NCBI GenBank assembly: GCA_036475545.1
Contig: JAZGAE010000133.1
Coordinates: 1-15,279 of the forward strand
Direction of reading: 5' to 3'
Length of the DNA: 15,279 nucleotides
DNA from: JAZGAE01 sp036475545
GTDB taxonomy: Bacteria > Pseudomonadota > Alphaproteobacteria > DATDPM01
Shown here: piece by piece, positions 1 through 7,828 of the stretch
How the letters are laid out: the number at the start of each line of letters is the position of its first letter
Position numbering within the stretch: position 1 is the stretch's first letter
Notes under the pieces: model-generated
What the model was told of the DNA's origin: nothing
The model's database searches: none
The model's input: only the letters and a program-made list of their open reading frames with translations
Made by a program: the position numbers and the translations under genes

Positions 1-2
1 CG

Positions 3-224
3 GACGTGGCGATCGCCATGGAGATGGGCTGCGACGGGGTGCTCCTGAACAGCGCCGTGGCGCGCGCGCGCGACCCCGTCAAGATGGCGGCGGCGATAAA
101 GCGCGCGGTGGAGGCCGGACGGCTGGCCTATGAGGCCGGCCGCATCCCGCGCCGCCTCTACGCCAAGGCCTCGAGCCCCTATGAAGGCCTCATCGCGCCG
201 GTCGAGGAGACCAAGGCGGGGTAG
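3..224 (+). CDS. thiG: Thiazole synthase ThiG, C-terminal part (5' end outside window)
   Basis: ThiG makes the thiazole phosphate ring of thiamin in the cytoplasm from deoxyxylulose 5-phosphate, dehydroglycine and the ThiS thiocarboxylate. Only the last 73 codons are present. Visible hallmarks are the phosphate-binding strand GCDGVLLNSAVARARDP and the C-terminal signature with AGRIPRRLYAKASSPYEG, which close the TIM barrel in this family. The catalytic lysine lies upstream of the window. The reading frame is open from base 3 and ends at TAG. It converges with pyrE across 72 bp, in which I see no strong terminator. Identification rests on family memory of the C-terminal motif, which is distinctive. 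Confidence 0.93.
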   Translation, partial: DVAIAMEMGCDGVLLNSAVARARDPVKMAAAIKRAVEAGRLAYEAGRIPRRLYAKASSPYEGLIAPVEETKAG

Positions 225-296
225 GGCGGAGCCCCGCGTTGGGCGCTCTCAAGTTACGCAGGCCCTTGATCGGGATCGCGGCCCAGTGCAGGCCGG

Positions 297-974
297 TCAG
301 CCGCTTCTCGCCGCCGCCCAGGCGTCAGGCTCGGTGAGATAGGCCTTCATCTCGCGGAGCGCGTCGTCGTCGAAATAGCCGCCCCGTTCCGCCTCCGCGA
401 GCACGTCCCACCAGGTGGCGAGCGCGTGCAACCGCACCCCGATCTCGGCCAGAACGGCGGTGCTCTCGGGGAAGATGCCGTAGTGGAACAGCACGAAGGC
501 GTGGCCGACGCGCGCGCCGGCCTTGGCAAGCGCGTTGCAGAAGCGCACCTTGCTGGCGCCGTCGGTGGCGAGGTCTTCGACCAGAAGCACGCGGGCGCCC
601 TCGGCCATGTCGCCCTCGATCTGGGCCATGCGGCCAAAGCCCTTGGGCTCCTTGCGCACGTACAGCATGGGAAGGTCCATGCGCTCGGCGATCCAGGCGG
701 CGAAGGGGATGCCGGCGGTCTCGCCGCCGGCGACGGCATCCAAGGAATCGGCCCCCACCTCGCGCTCGATGAGCGCCACCGCGAGGTCCATGAGCCGGGC
801 GCGGTCCTTGGGGTACGAGATCACCTTGCGGCAGTCGATGTACACCGGCGAAAGCCGCCCCGAGGTAAGCCGGAACGGCTCGGCCGGATTGCAGTGGACC
901 GCCCCGATCTCGAGCAGCGTACGCGCCGTAGTGCGGGCGGCGTCCGGCTCGGCGGCGCTCGGAGTGTCGCTCAT
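297..974 (-). CDS. pyrE: Orotate phosphoribosyltransferase
   Basis: PyrE transfers a phosphoribosyl group from PRPP to orotate to give OMP, the fifth step of pyrimidine synthesis, as a cytoplasmic dimer. The 225-residue product has the substrate segment RLTSGRLSPVYID (35-47), the mobile catalytic loop YVRKEPKGFGRMAQIEG (105-121) and the PRPP-binding motif VLLVEDLATDGAS (129-141). The open frame continues upstream to 1061, but the ATG at 974 is preferred: AGGGA sits about 8 bases before it, and the extra N-terminal residues look unlike the family. It is the last gene of a leftward series, 129 bp behind the DUF72 gene. In that gap a TTGCCG/TACACA pair (1061-1056 and 1038-1033, spacing 17) could be a weak private promoter, which I only infer. 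Confidence 0.95.
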   Translation of the reverse strand: MSDTPSAAEPDAARTTARTLLEIGAVHCNPAEPFRLTSGRLSPVYIDCRKVISYPKDRARLMDLAVALIEREVGADSLDAVAGGETAGIPFAAWIAERMDLPMLYVRKEPKGFGRMAQIEGDMAEGARVLLVEDLATDGASKVRFCNALAKAGARVGHAFVLFHYGIFPESTAVLAEIGVRLHALATWWDVLAEAERGGYFDDDALREMKAYLTEPDAWAAARSG

Positions 975-1103
975 GGCCCGTTTCCCTGGCCGGTAGGCCG
1001 GTGAGAGGACGCCCCTTGCGGAGGGCGGGCCCTGTGTAAAGGGAAACCGGGTCAGCGGCAACGCCTTTCGCCGCGGAGCCAGCCGGAACCCGTGGCTCGA
1101 AGG

Positions 1104-1901
1104 CTAATTGGACTTGGGCGCCGCCGCTTTCTGCCCGCTCAGCATCCCCAAAAGCCGCATGGCGTCGCAGGGGGCGGCGCCTTCGGAGTCGTTGTCGAAG
1201 TAGACGTGGACGGCGCGGGCCTCCGTCAGCCAGCGGCGCGCGCGCCGGGCCCAGGACCGGAGCTGCTTGTCCGAGTAGGCGGAGGCATAGGTGCGCTCGT
1301 GGCCGTGCAGGCGCACATAGACGAGGTCCGTGGTCACGGCCTCCCACATCGGCCAGTCGGCGGCGTCGGATACGCAAACCGCGGTCCGGTGCCGGGCCAA
1401 GGCCGCTGCCACCTCGTCGTCGAACCAGGATGTATCGCGGAACTCGACGGCGTGACGGACCTCGGGCCAAGCATCGAGGCTGCCGAGAAACTCGTGCAGG
1501 CGCGCCATGTTCTTCCCGAAAGTCCCCGGGAGTTGCCACAGCATCACCGCCAGCTTGTCCCCGAGTGCGGCCACGGCCCTGTGCTGGCGGGCCACGGAAT
1601 CGGCCGGGTCCGCCAGCCTCTTGACGTGGGTGATGAAGCGGTGCCCCTTGATGGCGAAGACGAAGTCCTCGGGCGTTTCGTCCCGCCAGCGGGCCAGCGT
1701 GGAGGGCTTCATCTCGCGGTAGAAGGTGGCGTTGACCTCGATGCCGGTGAAGTGGGCGGCACAAAAGGCGAGCCAGTTACGCTGCGGCACGCCGGCGTAG
1801 AAATCGTGCCGCCACCCGGGATAGCTCCAGCCGCTGGTGCCGATGCGCGCCGGCGGGCGGCCCACGCCGCCCCGCTTTTCCTTGTCGTTGCGCCGCGCCA
1901 T
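1104..1901 (-). CDS. DUF72 (YecE-like) TIM-barrel protein
   Basis: The 265-residue protein belongs to the DUF72/YecE family, whose biochemical role is not established. Family signatures seen in order are RIGTSGWSYPGWR (19-31), FTGIEVNATFYR (51-62), FAIKGHRFITHVKRL (82-96), VMLWQLPGTF (119-128), HAVEFRDTSW (150-159), VYVRLHGHERTYASAYS (194-210) and VHVYFDNDSEGAAPCDAMRL (231-250). These correspond to the strands and loops of a barrel with conserved acidic and aromatic residues, so a metal- or nucleic-acid-related hydrolase role is possible but unproven. The first 15 residues are basic and variable. The ATG at 1901 has a modest AGG about 8 bases upstream. The gene starts 74 bp after rtcB on the same strand, so it may be co-transcribed with it. 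Confidence 0.9.
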   Translation of the reverse strand: MARRNDKEKRGGVGRPPARIGTSGWSYPGWRHDFYAGVPQRNWLAFCAAHFTGIEVNATFYREMKPSTLARWRDETPEDFVFAIKGHRFITHVKRLADPADSVARQHRAVAALGDKLAVMLWQLPGTFGKNMARLHEFLGSLDAWPEVRHAVEFRDTSWFDDEVAAALARHRTAVCVSDAADWPMWEAVTTDLVYVRLHGHERTYASAYSDKQLRSWARRARRWLTEARAVHVYFDNDSEGAAPCDAMRLLGMLSGQKAAAPKSN

Positions 1902-1975
1902 GGACCGGCCTAGCAGCGTGCCGGGCAGGCCGGCCGCGGCCGCGCCGCGACCATGTCAAGCTTTCCAGGCAAGCG

Positions 1976-3406
1976 CTAACCCTTGACGCAGACCAGCGGC
2001 TCGAGCCGGGCGACCTTGCGCGCGAGCCCCGCATGGTCCGAAGCGTCCACCACCGCGTCCACGTCCTTGTAAGCGCCGGGGGCCTCCTCGGCGATGCCGC
2101 GCATGCTGGGGCTGCGAATCAGGATCCCGCGCTCGGCAAGCTCGTCGACCACGTTGCGGCCCCGCCACCGCTTCAGGGCGGCGTGGCGGCTCATGGCGCG
2201 GCCCGCGCCGTGGCAGGCGGAGGCGAAGGAAAGGGCCTCGCTCTCGGGGGTGCCCACGAGGATGTGCGAGGCCGTGCCCATGGTGCCGCCGATCAGCACC
2301 GGCTGGCCCACCTCGCGCAAGGCCTCGGGCATGTCGGGATGACCCGGCCCGAAGGCGCGGGTCGCTCCCTTGCGGTGGACGAACAGGCGCCGGCGCTGGC
2401 CGTCGACCATGTGCTCCTCCACCTTGCAGGTGTTGTGGGAGACGTCGTACAGGAGCTCCAGCTTGGCCTTGGGCAGCACCCGCGCGAAAACCTGGCGCGT
2501 CAGGTGCGCGATGATCTGGCGGTTGGCGAGCGCGCAGTTGATGCCGGCCCGCATGGCGCCCAGGTACCTCTCGCCGATGTCGGAGTTGATGGGGGCACAG
2601 GCGAGCTCGCGGTCGGGAAGGGTGATCCCGTACCGTGCCGCCGCGACCGCCATTTCGCGAAGGTACTCGGTTCCGATCTGATGGCCGAGCCCGCGCGAGC
2701 CGCAATGGATGCTCACGACCACGGCGTCTTCTTCGAGGCCGAAGGCCCGGGCGGCGGGCTCGTGGAAGATGTGGCTGACCTTCTGGACCTCGATATAATG
2801 ATTGCCGGAGCCGAGTGTGCCCATCTCGCGCCTCTGGCGCTTCTTGGCATGATCCGAGACGTACTCGGGCCGGGCGCCTTCCATGCAGCCTTGCTCTTCG
2901 ACGTGAGTCAGGTCCGCGGGCTCGCCATAGCCGCGCTCCACGGCCCAGCGCGCGCCGCCGGCGAGCATGGCGTCCATCTCGTCAGGCGACAGCGTGATCT
3001 TGCCCGTGCTCCCCACCCCGGCGGGAATGTCCCGGAAAAGGGCGTCGGCCAGCTGCTCCTTGACCGGCTCCACGTCATCGATGGTCAGCCCGGTCAGCAT
3101 CGTCCTCACCGCGCAGGAGATGTCGAAGCCGACGCCGCCGGCCGAGACCACGCCGCCCTCGTCGGGGTCGAAGGCGGCGACGCCGCCGATGGGGAAGCCG
3201 TAACCCCAGTGGGCGTCGGGCATGGCGTAGGAAGCCTTTACGATGCCCGGCAAGGTCGCCACGTTGGTGACCTGCTCGAACACCTTCTGGTCCATTTCCT
3301 CGATCAGCTCGGCGCTGGCGTAGATCACGCCGGGCACGCGCATCGCCCCGGTGGGCGAAATGCGCCATGCGAATTCGGACTCGCGCACGAGCTCGCTGAC
3401 CTCCAT
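1976..3406 (-). CDS. rtcB: RtcB 3'-phosphate RNA-splicing ligase
   Basis: RtcB joins RNA 2',3'-cyclic-phosphate or 3'-phosphate ends to 5'-OH ends, using Mn2+ and GTP through a guanylylated histidine. The 476-residue product carries all expected active-site residues: D95 and C98 in GVGFDISCAVR, H203 in GSGNHYIEVQ, H234 in SIHCGSRGLGHQ, H324 in YDVSHNTCK, and the guanylylation histidine H399 in ACHGAGRAMSR. From the ATG at 3406, the first four ligand numbers equal those I recall for the Pyrococcus enzyme, and GAGGG stands 6 bases upstream. This start is therefore preferred over the GTG at 3418. The DISCAVR form and long length place it with the archaeal-like, archease-dependent branch rather than the E. 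coli RtcA-linked type. It lies downstream of the archease and small-protein genes on the same strand. No rtcR-type activator is visible. Confidence 0.96.
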   Translation of the reverse strand: MEVSELVRESEFAWRISPTGAMRVPGVIYASAELIEEMDQKVFEQVTNVATLPGIVKASYAMPDAHWGYGFPIGGVAAFDPDEGGVVSAGGVGFDISCAVRTMLTGLTIDDVEPVKEQLADALFRDIPAGVGSTGKITLSPDEMDAMLAGGARWAVERGYGEPADLTHVEEQGCMEGARPEYVSDHAKKRQRREMGTLGSGNHYIEVQKVSHIFHEPAARAFGLEEDAVVVSIHCGSRGLGHQIGTEYLREMAVAAARYGITLPDRELACAPINSDIGERYLGAMRAGINCALANRQIIAHLTRQVFARVLPKAKLELLYDVSHNTCKVEEHMVDGQRRRLFVHRKGATRAFGPGHPDMPEALREVGQPVLIGGTMGTASHILVGTPESEALSFASACHGAGRAMSRHAALKRWRGRNVVDELAERGILIRSPSMRGIAEEAPGAYKDVDAVVDASDHAGLARKVARLEPLVCVKG

Positions 3407-3489
3407 CTCGGCCCTCACTTCTCTGCTTTTGATCCGGCCCGCTCGGCGGCGCCGCGCCCGGGCGCGGGGCGCGTCCGGATTCGGGCCTG

Positions 3490-3720
3490 CTACCGGTCCT
3501 CGGGTTCGGGCTCGTCAGCCGTCAGAATGTCGTAGAGCCGGGCGACGGTACCGCTCAACGACCGGTGCAGCTCCGCCGCGAGGTCGCCGTCCACCGAAAG
3601 CCAACTGAAGGCCTCCGTGAGCTCCGCGGCCGTTGCCCCGGTCCCGATGATCTCGGCCACGCGGAAGTCGTCCAGCGGTCCGACGATCTCGATCACCTCG
3701 TCGTGCGTGAGCTTTCTCAT
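3490..3720 (-). CDS. Uncharacterised 76-residue protein between archease and rtcB
   Basis: I do not recognise a named family. The 76-residue product starts MRKLTHDEVIEIVGPLDDFRV and contains a regular helical pattern, with AEIIGTGATAAELTEAFSWL at 29-48 and LHRSLSGTVARLYDILTAD near 53-71, ending in an acidic tail (EPEPEDR). It has no cysteines, signal peptide or membrane segment, so it should be a small soluble helical protein. Similar short alphaproteobacterial proteins of unknown function with an opening like EIVGPLDD and a (T/A)GAT-x-EEL-x-EA motif seem familiar, but I cannot verify this. The ATG at 3720 (AGGAT about 10 bases upstream) is preferred over a GTG at 3801, which would add a low-complexity basic extension. 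It sits 71 bp before rtcB and 196 bp after the archease gene, so a link to RNA ligation is plausible by position only. Confidence 0.75.
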   Translation of the reverse strand: MRKLTHDEVIEIVGPLDDFRVAEIIGTGATAAELTEAFSWLSVDGDLAAELHRSLSGTVARLYDILTADEPEPEDR

Positions 3721-3860
3721 TTGCACCGGAATCCTAGCCTTTTGCCGTGGTTGCTGCGGCACCGATACCCGAGCGGATTTCGGCGCGGCCGCAGCCGGCA
3801 CCCTGAGCGGGGATCACGTTGCGCCAGACGGGCCGACGTGCCGACCGCTCCTCAGTACCA

Positions 3861-3888
3861 GATATAAGCCTTGGCCGTCCGCGGTCAA
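3861..3888 (-). promoter_or_regulatory. Possible sigma70-type promoter for the small gene and rtcB
   Basis: On the minus strand TTGACC (3888-3883) and TATATC (3866-3861) are separated by 16 bases, matching the -35 box at 5 of 6 and the -10 box at 4 of 6 positions. It lies just after the archease stop codon and would start transcription near 3854, leaving a leader of about 134 bases before the 76-residue gene. This is pattern matching only. If real, rtcB could be transcribed apart from the archease. Confidence 0.4.
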
Positions 3889-3916
3889 ATGCCGCAGTCA
3901 AATTCCGCGCCCGGGC

Positions 3917-4336
3917 CTAGACGTCTATGACGCATTCCGCGATCCACTCGCCATTTCGGTTGCGGACATTGAGCGCGGTGTAGGTCGCGCCCTTGACCTC
4001 CACCGCCGGGTGGTGCCGGGCCACGTCCACGGCCTCGCCCCAAGCGGATGCGTGCAACGCGTGGCCCTCGATCGCTACCTCGAAGCGGCTGAACAACATG
4101 TTCCGTGTCGCCATCTCGAACACCAGTGCGTTGAGCCAGTCGGCCAGCAGCAACTCGTCGTCCGGGGCATCGCAATCGACCGTCACGGGCACCGAGGGCG
4201 CGACCGAGGTAGGATCAGTGACCGCGCCCGTGAGCGCGACGGCGGCCTGCGCGAAGGCCGCCTCTCGCGACGGCCCAATGCCGCGCACGCCGACGTCCGC
4301 CCCGTGGGGGAAATGTTCCCATCGTTCCTTGGACAC
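3917..4336 (-). CDS. Archease, RtcB activator
   Basis: Archease speeds guanylylation and turnover of RtcB and widens its NTP use. The 139-residue product shows the family plan: an N-terminal FPHGADVGVRG with conserved H11 and D14, a central DDELLLADWLNALVFEM (59-75), the VKGATYTAL strand (114-122) and a final VIDV with D138. The N- and C-terminal acidic residues are those expected to bind the metal ion. The start is a GTG at 4336, with AAGGCG about 8 bases upstream; no in-frame ATG gives the complete N-terminal motif. It is the first gene of the leftward series and is divergent from fhs across 253 bp. Presence of archease fits the archaeal-like RtcB two genes downstream. Confidence 0.93.
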   Translation of the reverse strand: MSKERWEHFPHGADVGVRGIGPSREAAFAQAAVALTGAVTDPTSVAPSVPVTVDCDAPDDELLLADWLNALVFEMATRNMLFSRFEVAIEGHALHASAWGEAVDVARHHPAVEVKGATYTALNVRNRNGEWIAECVIDV

Positions 4337-4476
4337 GATGGTACGCCTTGGCTAGTGGCTATGCCCAACCGATCCGCGCCCCATCCCGGACCCATGAGGC
4401 GGCCGATTCAAACTTGCCAAAAAAAGCGCGCCTTTGGAAGCCCGTCTTGTTGGGGGTTTTCGTTCTCGGCGTTCCG

Positions 4477-4488
4477 AGGTTATAACCT
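4477..4488. promoter_or_regulatory. Perfect 12-bp palindrome AGGTTATAACCT upstream of fhs
   Basis: AGGTTATAACCT reads the same on both strands and lies about 100 bases before the fhs start, in the divergent archease/fhs gap. Its core TATAAC could serve as a rightward -10 box, with only a poor TTTTCG 18 bases upstream as -35. A repressor site overlapping a promoter is one reading; no known regulator was recognised. Confidence 0.35.
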
Positions 4489-4536
4489 TGAGTTTCGCGG
4501 TGTTTCGCCGGGCGCAAGAGAGGGTGCGCTCCTTAA

Positions 4537-4570
4537 CTTGCGCGCGCGCCGGGCTTGCGCGCGCGCCGGG
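4537..4570 (+). repeat. Perfect tandem duplication of a 17-bp unit in the fhs leader
   Basis: The unit CTTGCGCGCGCGCCGGG occurs twice with no spacer (4537-4553 and 4554-4570), ending 11 bases before the ribosome binding site of fhs. Each unit contains an alternating GC run able to form small hairpins. It may be a slippage product or part of a leader structure. Confidence 0.8.
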
Positions 4571-4589
4571 CGGTTCTTGCGGAGGGGAC

Positions 4590-6272
4590 ATGAGCAATTC
4601 AAAAAGTGACATCGAAATCGCGCAAGCGGCGACGCTGAAGCCGATCGCGGAGGTGGCCCGGGAAAGGCTCGGCATCGATCCCGAGCATCTGGAGCCCTAC
4701 GGCCACTACAAGGCGAAGATTCCCTTACAATATATCGGCACGCTCAAGGATCGGCCGGAGGCGACGCTCATCCTGGTGACGGCGATGACGCCGACCACGG
4801 CGGGCGAGGGCAAGACCACCACCTCGGTCGGGCTTGCCGACGCTCTCAACAAGATCGGGAAGGACACCATGGTGTGCCTGCGCGAGCCGAGCCTGGGCCC
4901 CGTTTTCGGCATGAAAGGCGGGGCCGCCGGCGGCGGCTACGCCCAAGTGGTGCCCATGGTCGACATCAATCTCCATTTCACCGGAGACATGCACGCGATC
5001 AGCTCGTCGCACATGCTGCTGTCTGCCATGGTTGACAACCACCTCTACTGGGGGCACGAACCCAAGCTGGACGCACGCCGCATCACTTGGCGCCGGGTCG
5101 TCGACATGAACGAGCGGGCACTGCGTTCGATCGTGTGTTCCCTCGGCGGCGTCGCCAACGGGTTCCCGCGCCAGGATGGCTTCGACATCACCGTCGCCTC
5201 GGAGATCATGGCGATCCTGTGTCTCGCCACGAATCTCAAGGATTTAGAGAAGCGACTCGGCGATATCGTCATTGGACAGACCCGCGAGCGCAAGGCGGTG
5301 CGGGCCAGCGACATCAAGGCCCACGGAGCCATGACCGCCCTGTTGAAGGACGCGCTGCAGCCGAACTTGGTGCAGACCCTCGAGAACAACCCCGCTTTCA
5401 TCCATGGCGGGCCGTTCGCCAACATCGCCCACGGCTGTAACGCGGTGCTTGCTACCAAGACGGCGCTCAAGCTCGCGGACTATGTGGTGACCGAAGCCGG
5501 CTTCGGCGCCGACCTCGGGGCGGAAAAGTTCTTCAACATCAAGTGCCGCAAGGCGGGGCTTACGCCGTCCTGCGTCGTCATCGTGGCGACGGTTCGGGCC
5601 CTCAAGCTCCACGGCGGGAAGGACGCCAAGAATCTCGGCCCCGAGGACCTGGACGCCCTGGAGAAGGGCATCCCCAACCTGCTGCAACATGTGGAGAACG
5701 TGGGCAAGTTCGGCCTGCCGGCGGTGGTGGCGATCAACCGCTTCCCCACCGACACCGAGGCCGAGGTCAGGCTGGTGCAGGATCAGTGCGCCAAGCGCGG
5801 CGTCAATGCGGTGTTGTGCGAGCACTGGGCCAAGGGAGGAGACGGGGCCGTGGACCTCGCGAAAGAGATCGTAAACACGGTCGAGAGCGGGAAGGCCGAC
5901 TTCAAGCTCCTTTACCCGGATGACATGCCGCTCATCGAGAAGGCGCGCACCGTCGCGAGGGAGATCTACCGCGCCGACGACATCGATGTGCCGAAGGCGG
6001 TCCAGGCCCGCTTCGCCGAGCTCGAGGACGGCGGCTTCGGCCACTACCCCGTGTGCATGGCCAAGACCCAGTACAGTTTCACGACCGATCCCAGCGTCAA
6101 AGGCGCGCCCACGGGATTCACGGTGCCGATCCGCGAGGTGCGGCTCTCATCGGGGGCCGAGTTCGTAGTGCCGATCACGGGCGAGATCATGACCATGCCG
6201 GGCTTGCCGCGGGTTCCGGCGGCCGAGGCGGTCGGCGTCGGGGACGACGGCGAGGTCTACGGTCTGTTCTGA
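4590..6272 (+). CDS. fhs: Formate-tetrahydrofolate ligase
   Basis: Fhs uses ATP to join formate to tetrahydrofolate, giving 10-formyl-THF for purine synthesis and one-carbon metabolism in the cytoplasm. The 560-residue product is close to the usual ~557. It carries the N-terminal segment IPLQYIGTLKDRP (44-56), the ATP loop PTTAGEGKTTT (68-78, K75), FGMKGGAAGGGYAQVVPM, NLHFTGDMHAI, HGGPFANIAHGCN, TEAGFGADLGAEKFFNIKCR, and the C-terminal GEIMTMPGLPRVPAA followed by an acidic tail. GGAGGGG lies just before the ATG at 4590, which matches the family N-terminus; the open frame runs further upstream only through leader sequence. It is divergent from archease and convergent with hemN. No other folate gene is adjacent, so it appears to be transcribed alone. 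Confidence 0.97.
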   Translation: MSNSKSDIEIAQAATLKPIAEVARERLGIDPEHLEPYGHYKAKIPLQYIGTLKDRPEATLILVTAMTPTTAGEGKTTTSVGLADALNKIGKDTMVCLREPSLGPVFGMKGGAAGGGYAQVVPMVDINLHFTGDMHAISSSHMLLSAMVDNHLYWGHEPKLDARRITWRRVVDMNERALRSIVCSLGGVANGFPRQDGFDITVASEIMAILCLATNLKDLEKRLGDIVIGQTRERKAVRASDIKAHGAMTALLKDALQPNLVQTLENNPAFIHGGPFANIAHGCNAVLATKTALKLADYVVTEAGFGADLGAEKFFNIKCRKAGLTPSCVVIVATVRALKLHGGKDAKNLGPEDLDALEKGIPNLLQHVENVGKFGLPAVVAINRFPTDTEAEVRLVQDQCAKRGVNAVLCEHWAKGGDGAVDLAKEIVNTVESGKADFKLLYPDDMPLIEKARTVAREIYRADDIDVPKAVQARFAELEDGGFGHYPVCMAKTQYSFTTDPSVKGAPTGFTVPIREVRLSSGAEFVVPITGEIMTMPGLPRVPAAEAVGVGDDGEVYGLF

Positions 6273-6398
6273 CCTGTGGGCTGGCCCGGCTCGCGCGGCC
6301 GGCGGCGCACGCGTCTGCGTCGGGGTGAGGCCCGCCGGCGCGGCGCCGCGACCTACAAATCCGGCGATGGGTCGAGCGCCCGAGTTTCCAGAAATGCC

Positions 6399-7748
6399 TT
6401 AAACCGCCGCGGCGTGCCGCGCTTCGCCACCGCCCAGGTAGGTATCGAACGCGGCGCAGACCGAGCGCACCAGTGGGCGCCCCTCCTCGGTGACGCGGAT
6501 GCGGGCGCCCGCGACCCTCACCAGGCCGTCCTCTGAGAGGGACTTGAGCGTCTCGATCTCCGCCGCGAAGCGCGCGCGGGTCTCCCCGTGCTCGCGGCAG
6601 ACCTCTTCGAGGTCGACGGCGAGGTAGCACATGAGGCGTTCGATAATGTCCCGGCGCAGCCGATCTTCTCCGCTCAGCGGCACGCCGCGCGTCGTGGCGA
6701 GGAAGCCGCCCGAGATCGCCTTGCGGTACCCGGGAATCCGGGTCTCGTTCTGGGCGTAGCCTTGGGGCAGGCTGGCGATGGCCGAGGCGCCGAAGCCCAG
6801 GAGCGTGTCCGCGCAGTCGGTGGTGTAGCCCTGGAAGTTCCGCCGCAGCCTGCGTTCTGTGAGCGCGCGCGCGAGGTCGTTGTCGGGCCGAGCGAAATGA
6901 TCGAGGCCGATGGCAATATAGCCGCGCTCACAAAGCCGCGCGGCGGCGGCCGCGGCCATGCGCCAGCGCTCGACGGCGCCGGGAAGCTCGCTTTCATCGA
7001 TGAGCCTCTGGTGGCGTTTCATCCAGGGCACGTGGGCGTAGCCGAACAGGGCGATCCGGGCGGGTTCGAGCTCGAGGGCCGCGTCCACAGTCTCCACCAG
7101 GCTTTCCGCGGTCTGGAGCGGCAGCCCATACATCAGGTCGAAGTTGATGTCCGCGATCCCGGCATGGCGCAACAGGCCCACAGCCCGCGCCGTGACGGCG
7201 TAGGATTGAACGCGGTTCACGCGGGCCATGACATTGTGGTGGAAGTCCTGAACGCCGAGGCTCGCCCGGGTGACGCCGGCCCCGGCCAGGGCCTCGACCG
7301 TTTCCCACTCCAGCCCGCGCGGGTCGATCTCGACCGCGATCTCGGTCTCGCGCGAGAAATCGAAGCGCCGGCGCAGGCAGCCGGTGACGGCGAGGAAATC
7401 CTCTCCGCTCATGATGGTAGGCGTGCCCCCGCCCCAGTGGACGTGGGAGACCGCGTGGCGGGAGCCGAGGGCGTCGGCCACCAGCTCTATCTCGCGGACG
7501 AGCAGGTCCGCGTAGGCCGCGACGGGCGGGTAGGCATTGACGATCGTGGTGTGACAGCCGCAATACCAGCAAAGCTTGTTGCAGAAGGGCACGTGGAGAT
7601 AGAGCGAGAGGGGCTCGTCTGCAGCCAGGGCCCCGAGCCAAGCGCGGTACCGCCCACGGTCCACGGCGGCGCCGAAATGGGGGGCCGTGGGGTAGCTGGT
7701 GTAACGCGGAACCTGCGCGGAGTATTTGGCCAGCAGCTCAGGAGTCAT
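6399..7748 (-). CDS. hemN: Oxygen-independent coproporphyrinogen III dehydrogenase
   Basis: HemN is a radical SAM enzyme that decarboxylates two propionates of coproporphyrinogen III to form protoporphyrinogen IX without oxygen. The 449-residue protein has the N-terminal PRYTSYPTAPHF (14-25), the 4Fe-4S motif C56-x3-C60-x2-C63-x-C65 in PFCNKLCWYCGCHT, the SAM-binding GGGTPT, and a C-terminal HemN domain with QGYTTDCADTLLGFGASAI. The cysteines match the E. coli enzyme's C62/C66/C69/C71 with a constant offset. The frame is open to an ATG at 7805, but that codon overlaps a predicted -10 box. MTPELLAKY at 7748 also matches the family start, so 7748 is chosen despite a weak ribosome site. An FNR-like box upstream fits low-oxygen expression. 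Confidence 0.95.
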   Translation of the reverse strand: MTPELLAKYSAQVPRYTSYPTAPHFGAAVDRGRYRAWLGALAADEPLSLYLHVPFCNKLCWYCGCHTTIVNAYPPVAAYADLLVREIELVADALGSRHAVSHVHWGGGTPTIMSGEDFLAVTGCLRRRFDFSRETEIAVEIDPRGLEWETVEALAGAGVTRASLGVQDFHHNVMARVNRVQSYAVTARAVGLLRHAGIADINFDLMYGLPLQTAESLVETVDAALELEPARIALFGYAHVPWMKRHQRLIDESELPGAVERWRMAAAAAARLCERGYIAIGLDHFARPDNDLARALTERRLRRNFQGYTTDCADTLLGFGASAIASLPQGYAQNETRIPGYRKAISGGFLATTRGVPLSGEDRLRRDIIERLMCYLAVDLEEVCREHGETRARFAAEIETLKSLSEDGLVRVAGARIRVTEEGRPLVRSVCAAFDTYLGGGEARHAAAV

Positions 7749-7803
7749 CGGGGCGGTTCCAACCTCATGCCGCCCGGAAGGAAACGCGTTCCGGAATTCG
7801 CCC

Positions 7804-7809
7804 ATAATA
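7804..7809 (-). promoter_or_regulatory. Extended -10 element of the hemN promoter
   Basis: On the minus strand TGGTATTAT contains TATTAT (5 of 6 to TATAAT) with the upstream TG of an extended -10 box. There is no good -35 box, as expected for an activator-dependent promoter. Transcription would begin near 7797, giving a leader of about 49 bases before the ATG at 7748. Confidence 0.5.
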
Positions 7810-7828
7810 CCATACGTGCCTGCTCGCC

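Noticed and set aside
325..1764. 479-residue minus-strand open frame crossing pyrE and the DUF72 gene
   Set aside because: It runs out of frame over two well-recognised genes and is rich in Arg, Pro, Gly and Ala, typical of GC-rich shadow frames.
2033..3535. 500-residue plus-strand open frame opposite rtcB
   Set aside because: It is the antisense of rtcB, whose active-site residues are fully conserved; the translated frame has no family features.
3617..4609. 330-residue plus-strand open frame opposite the small gene and archease
   Set aside because: It is antisense to archease and extends through the fhs leader; no domain pattern is recognisable.
6273..6398. Palindrome CGCGGCGCCGCG (6339-6350) between fhs and hemN as a terminator
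   Set aside because: It is pure GC with no usable loop and no T-run on either strand; such sites arise easily at this base composition.
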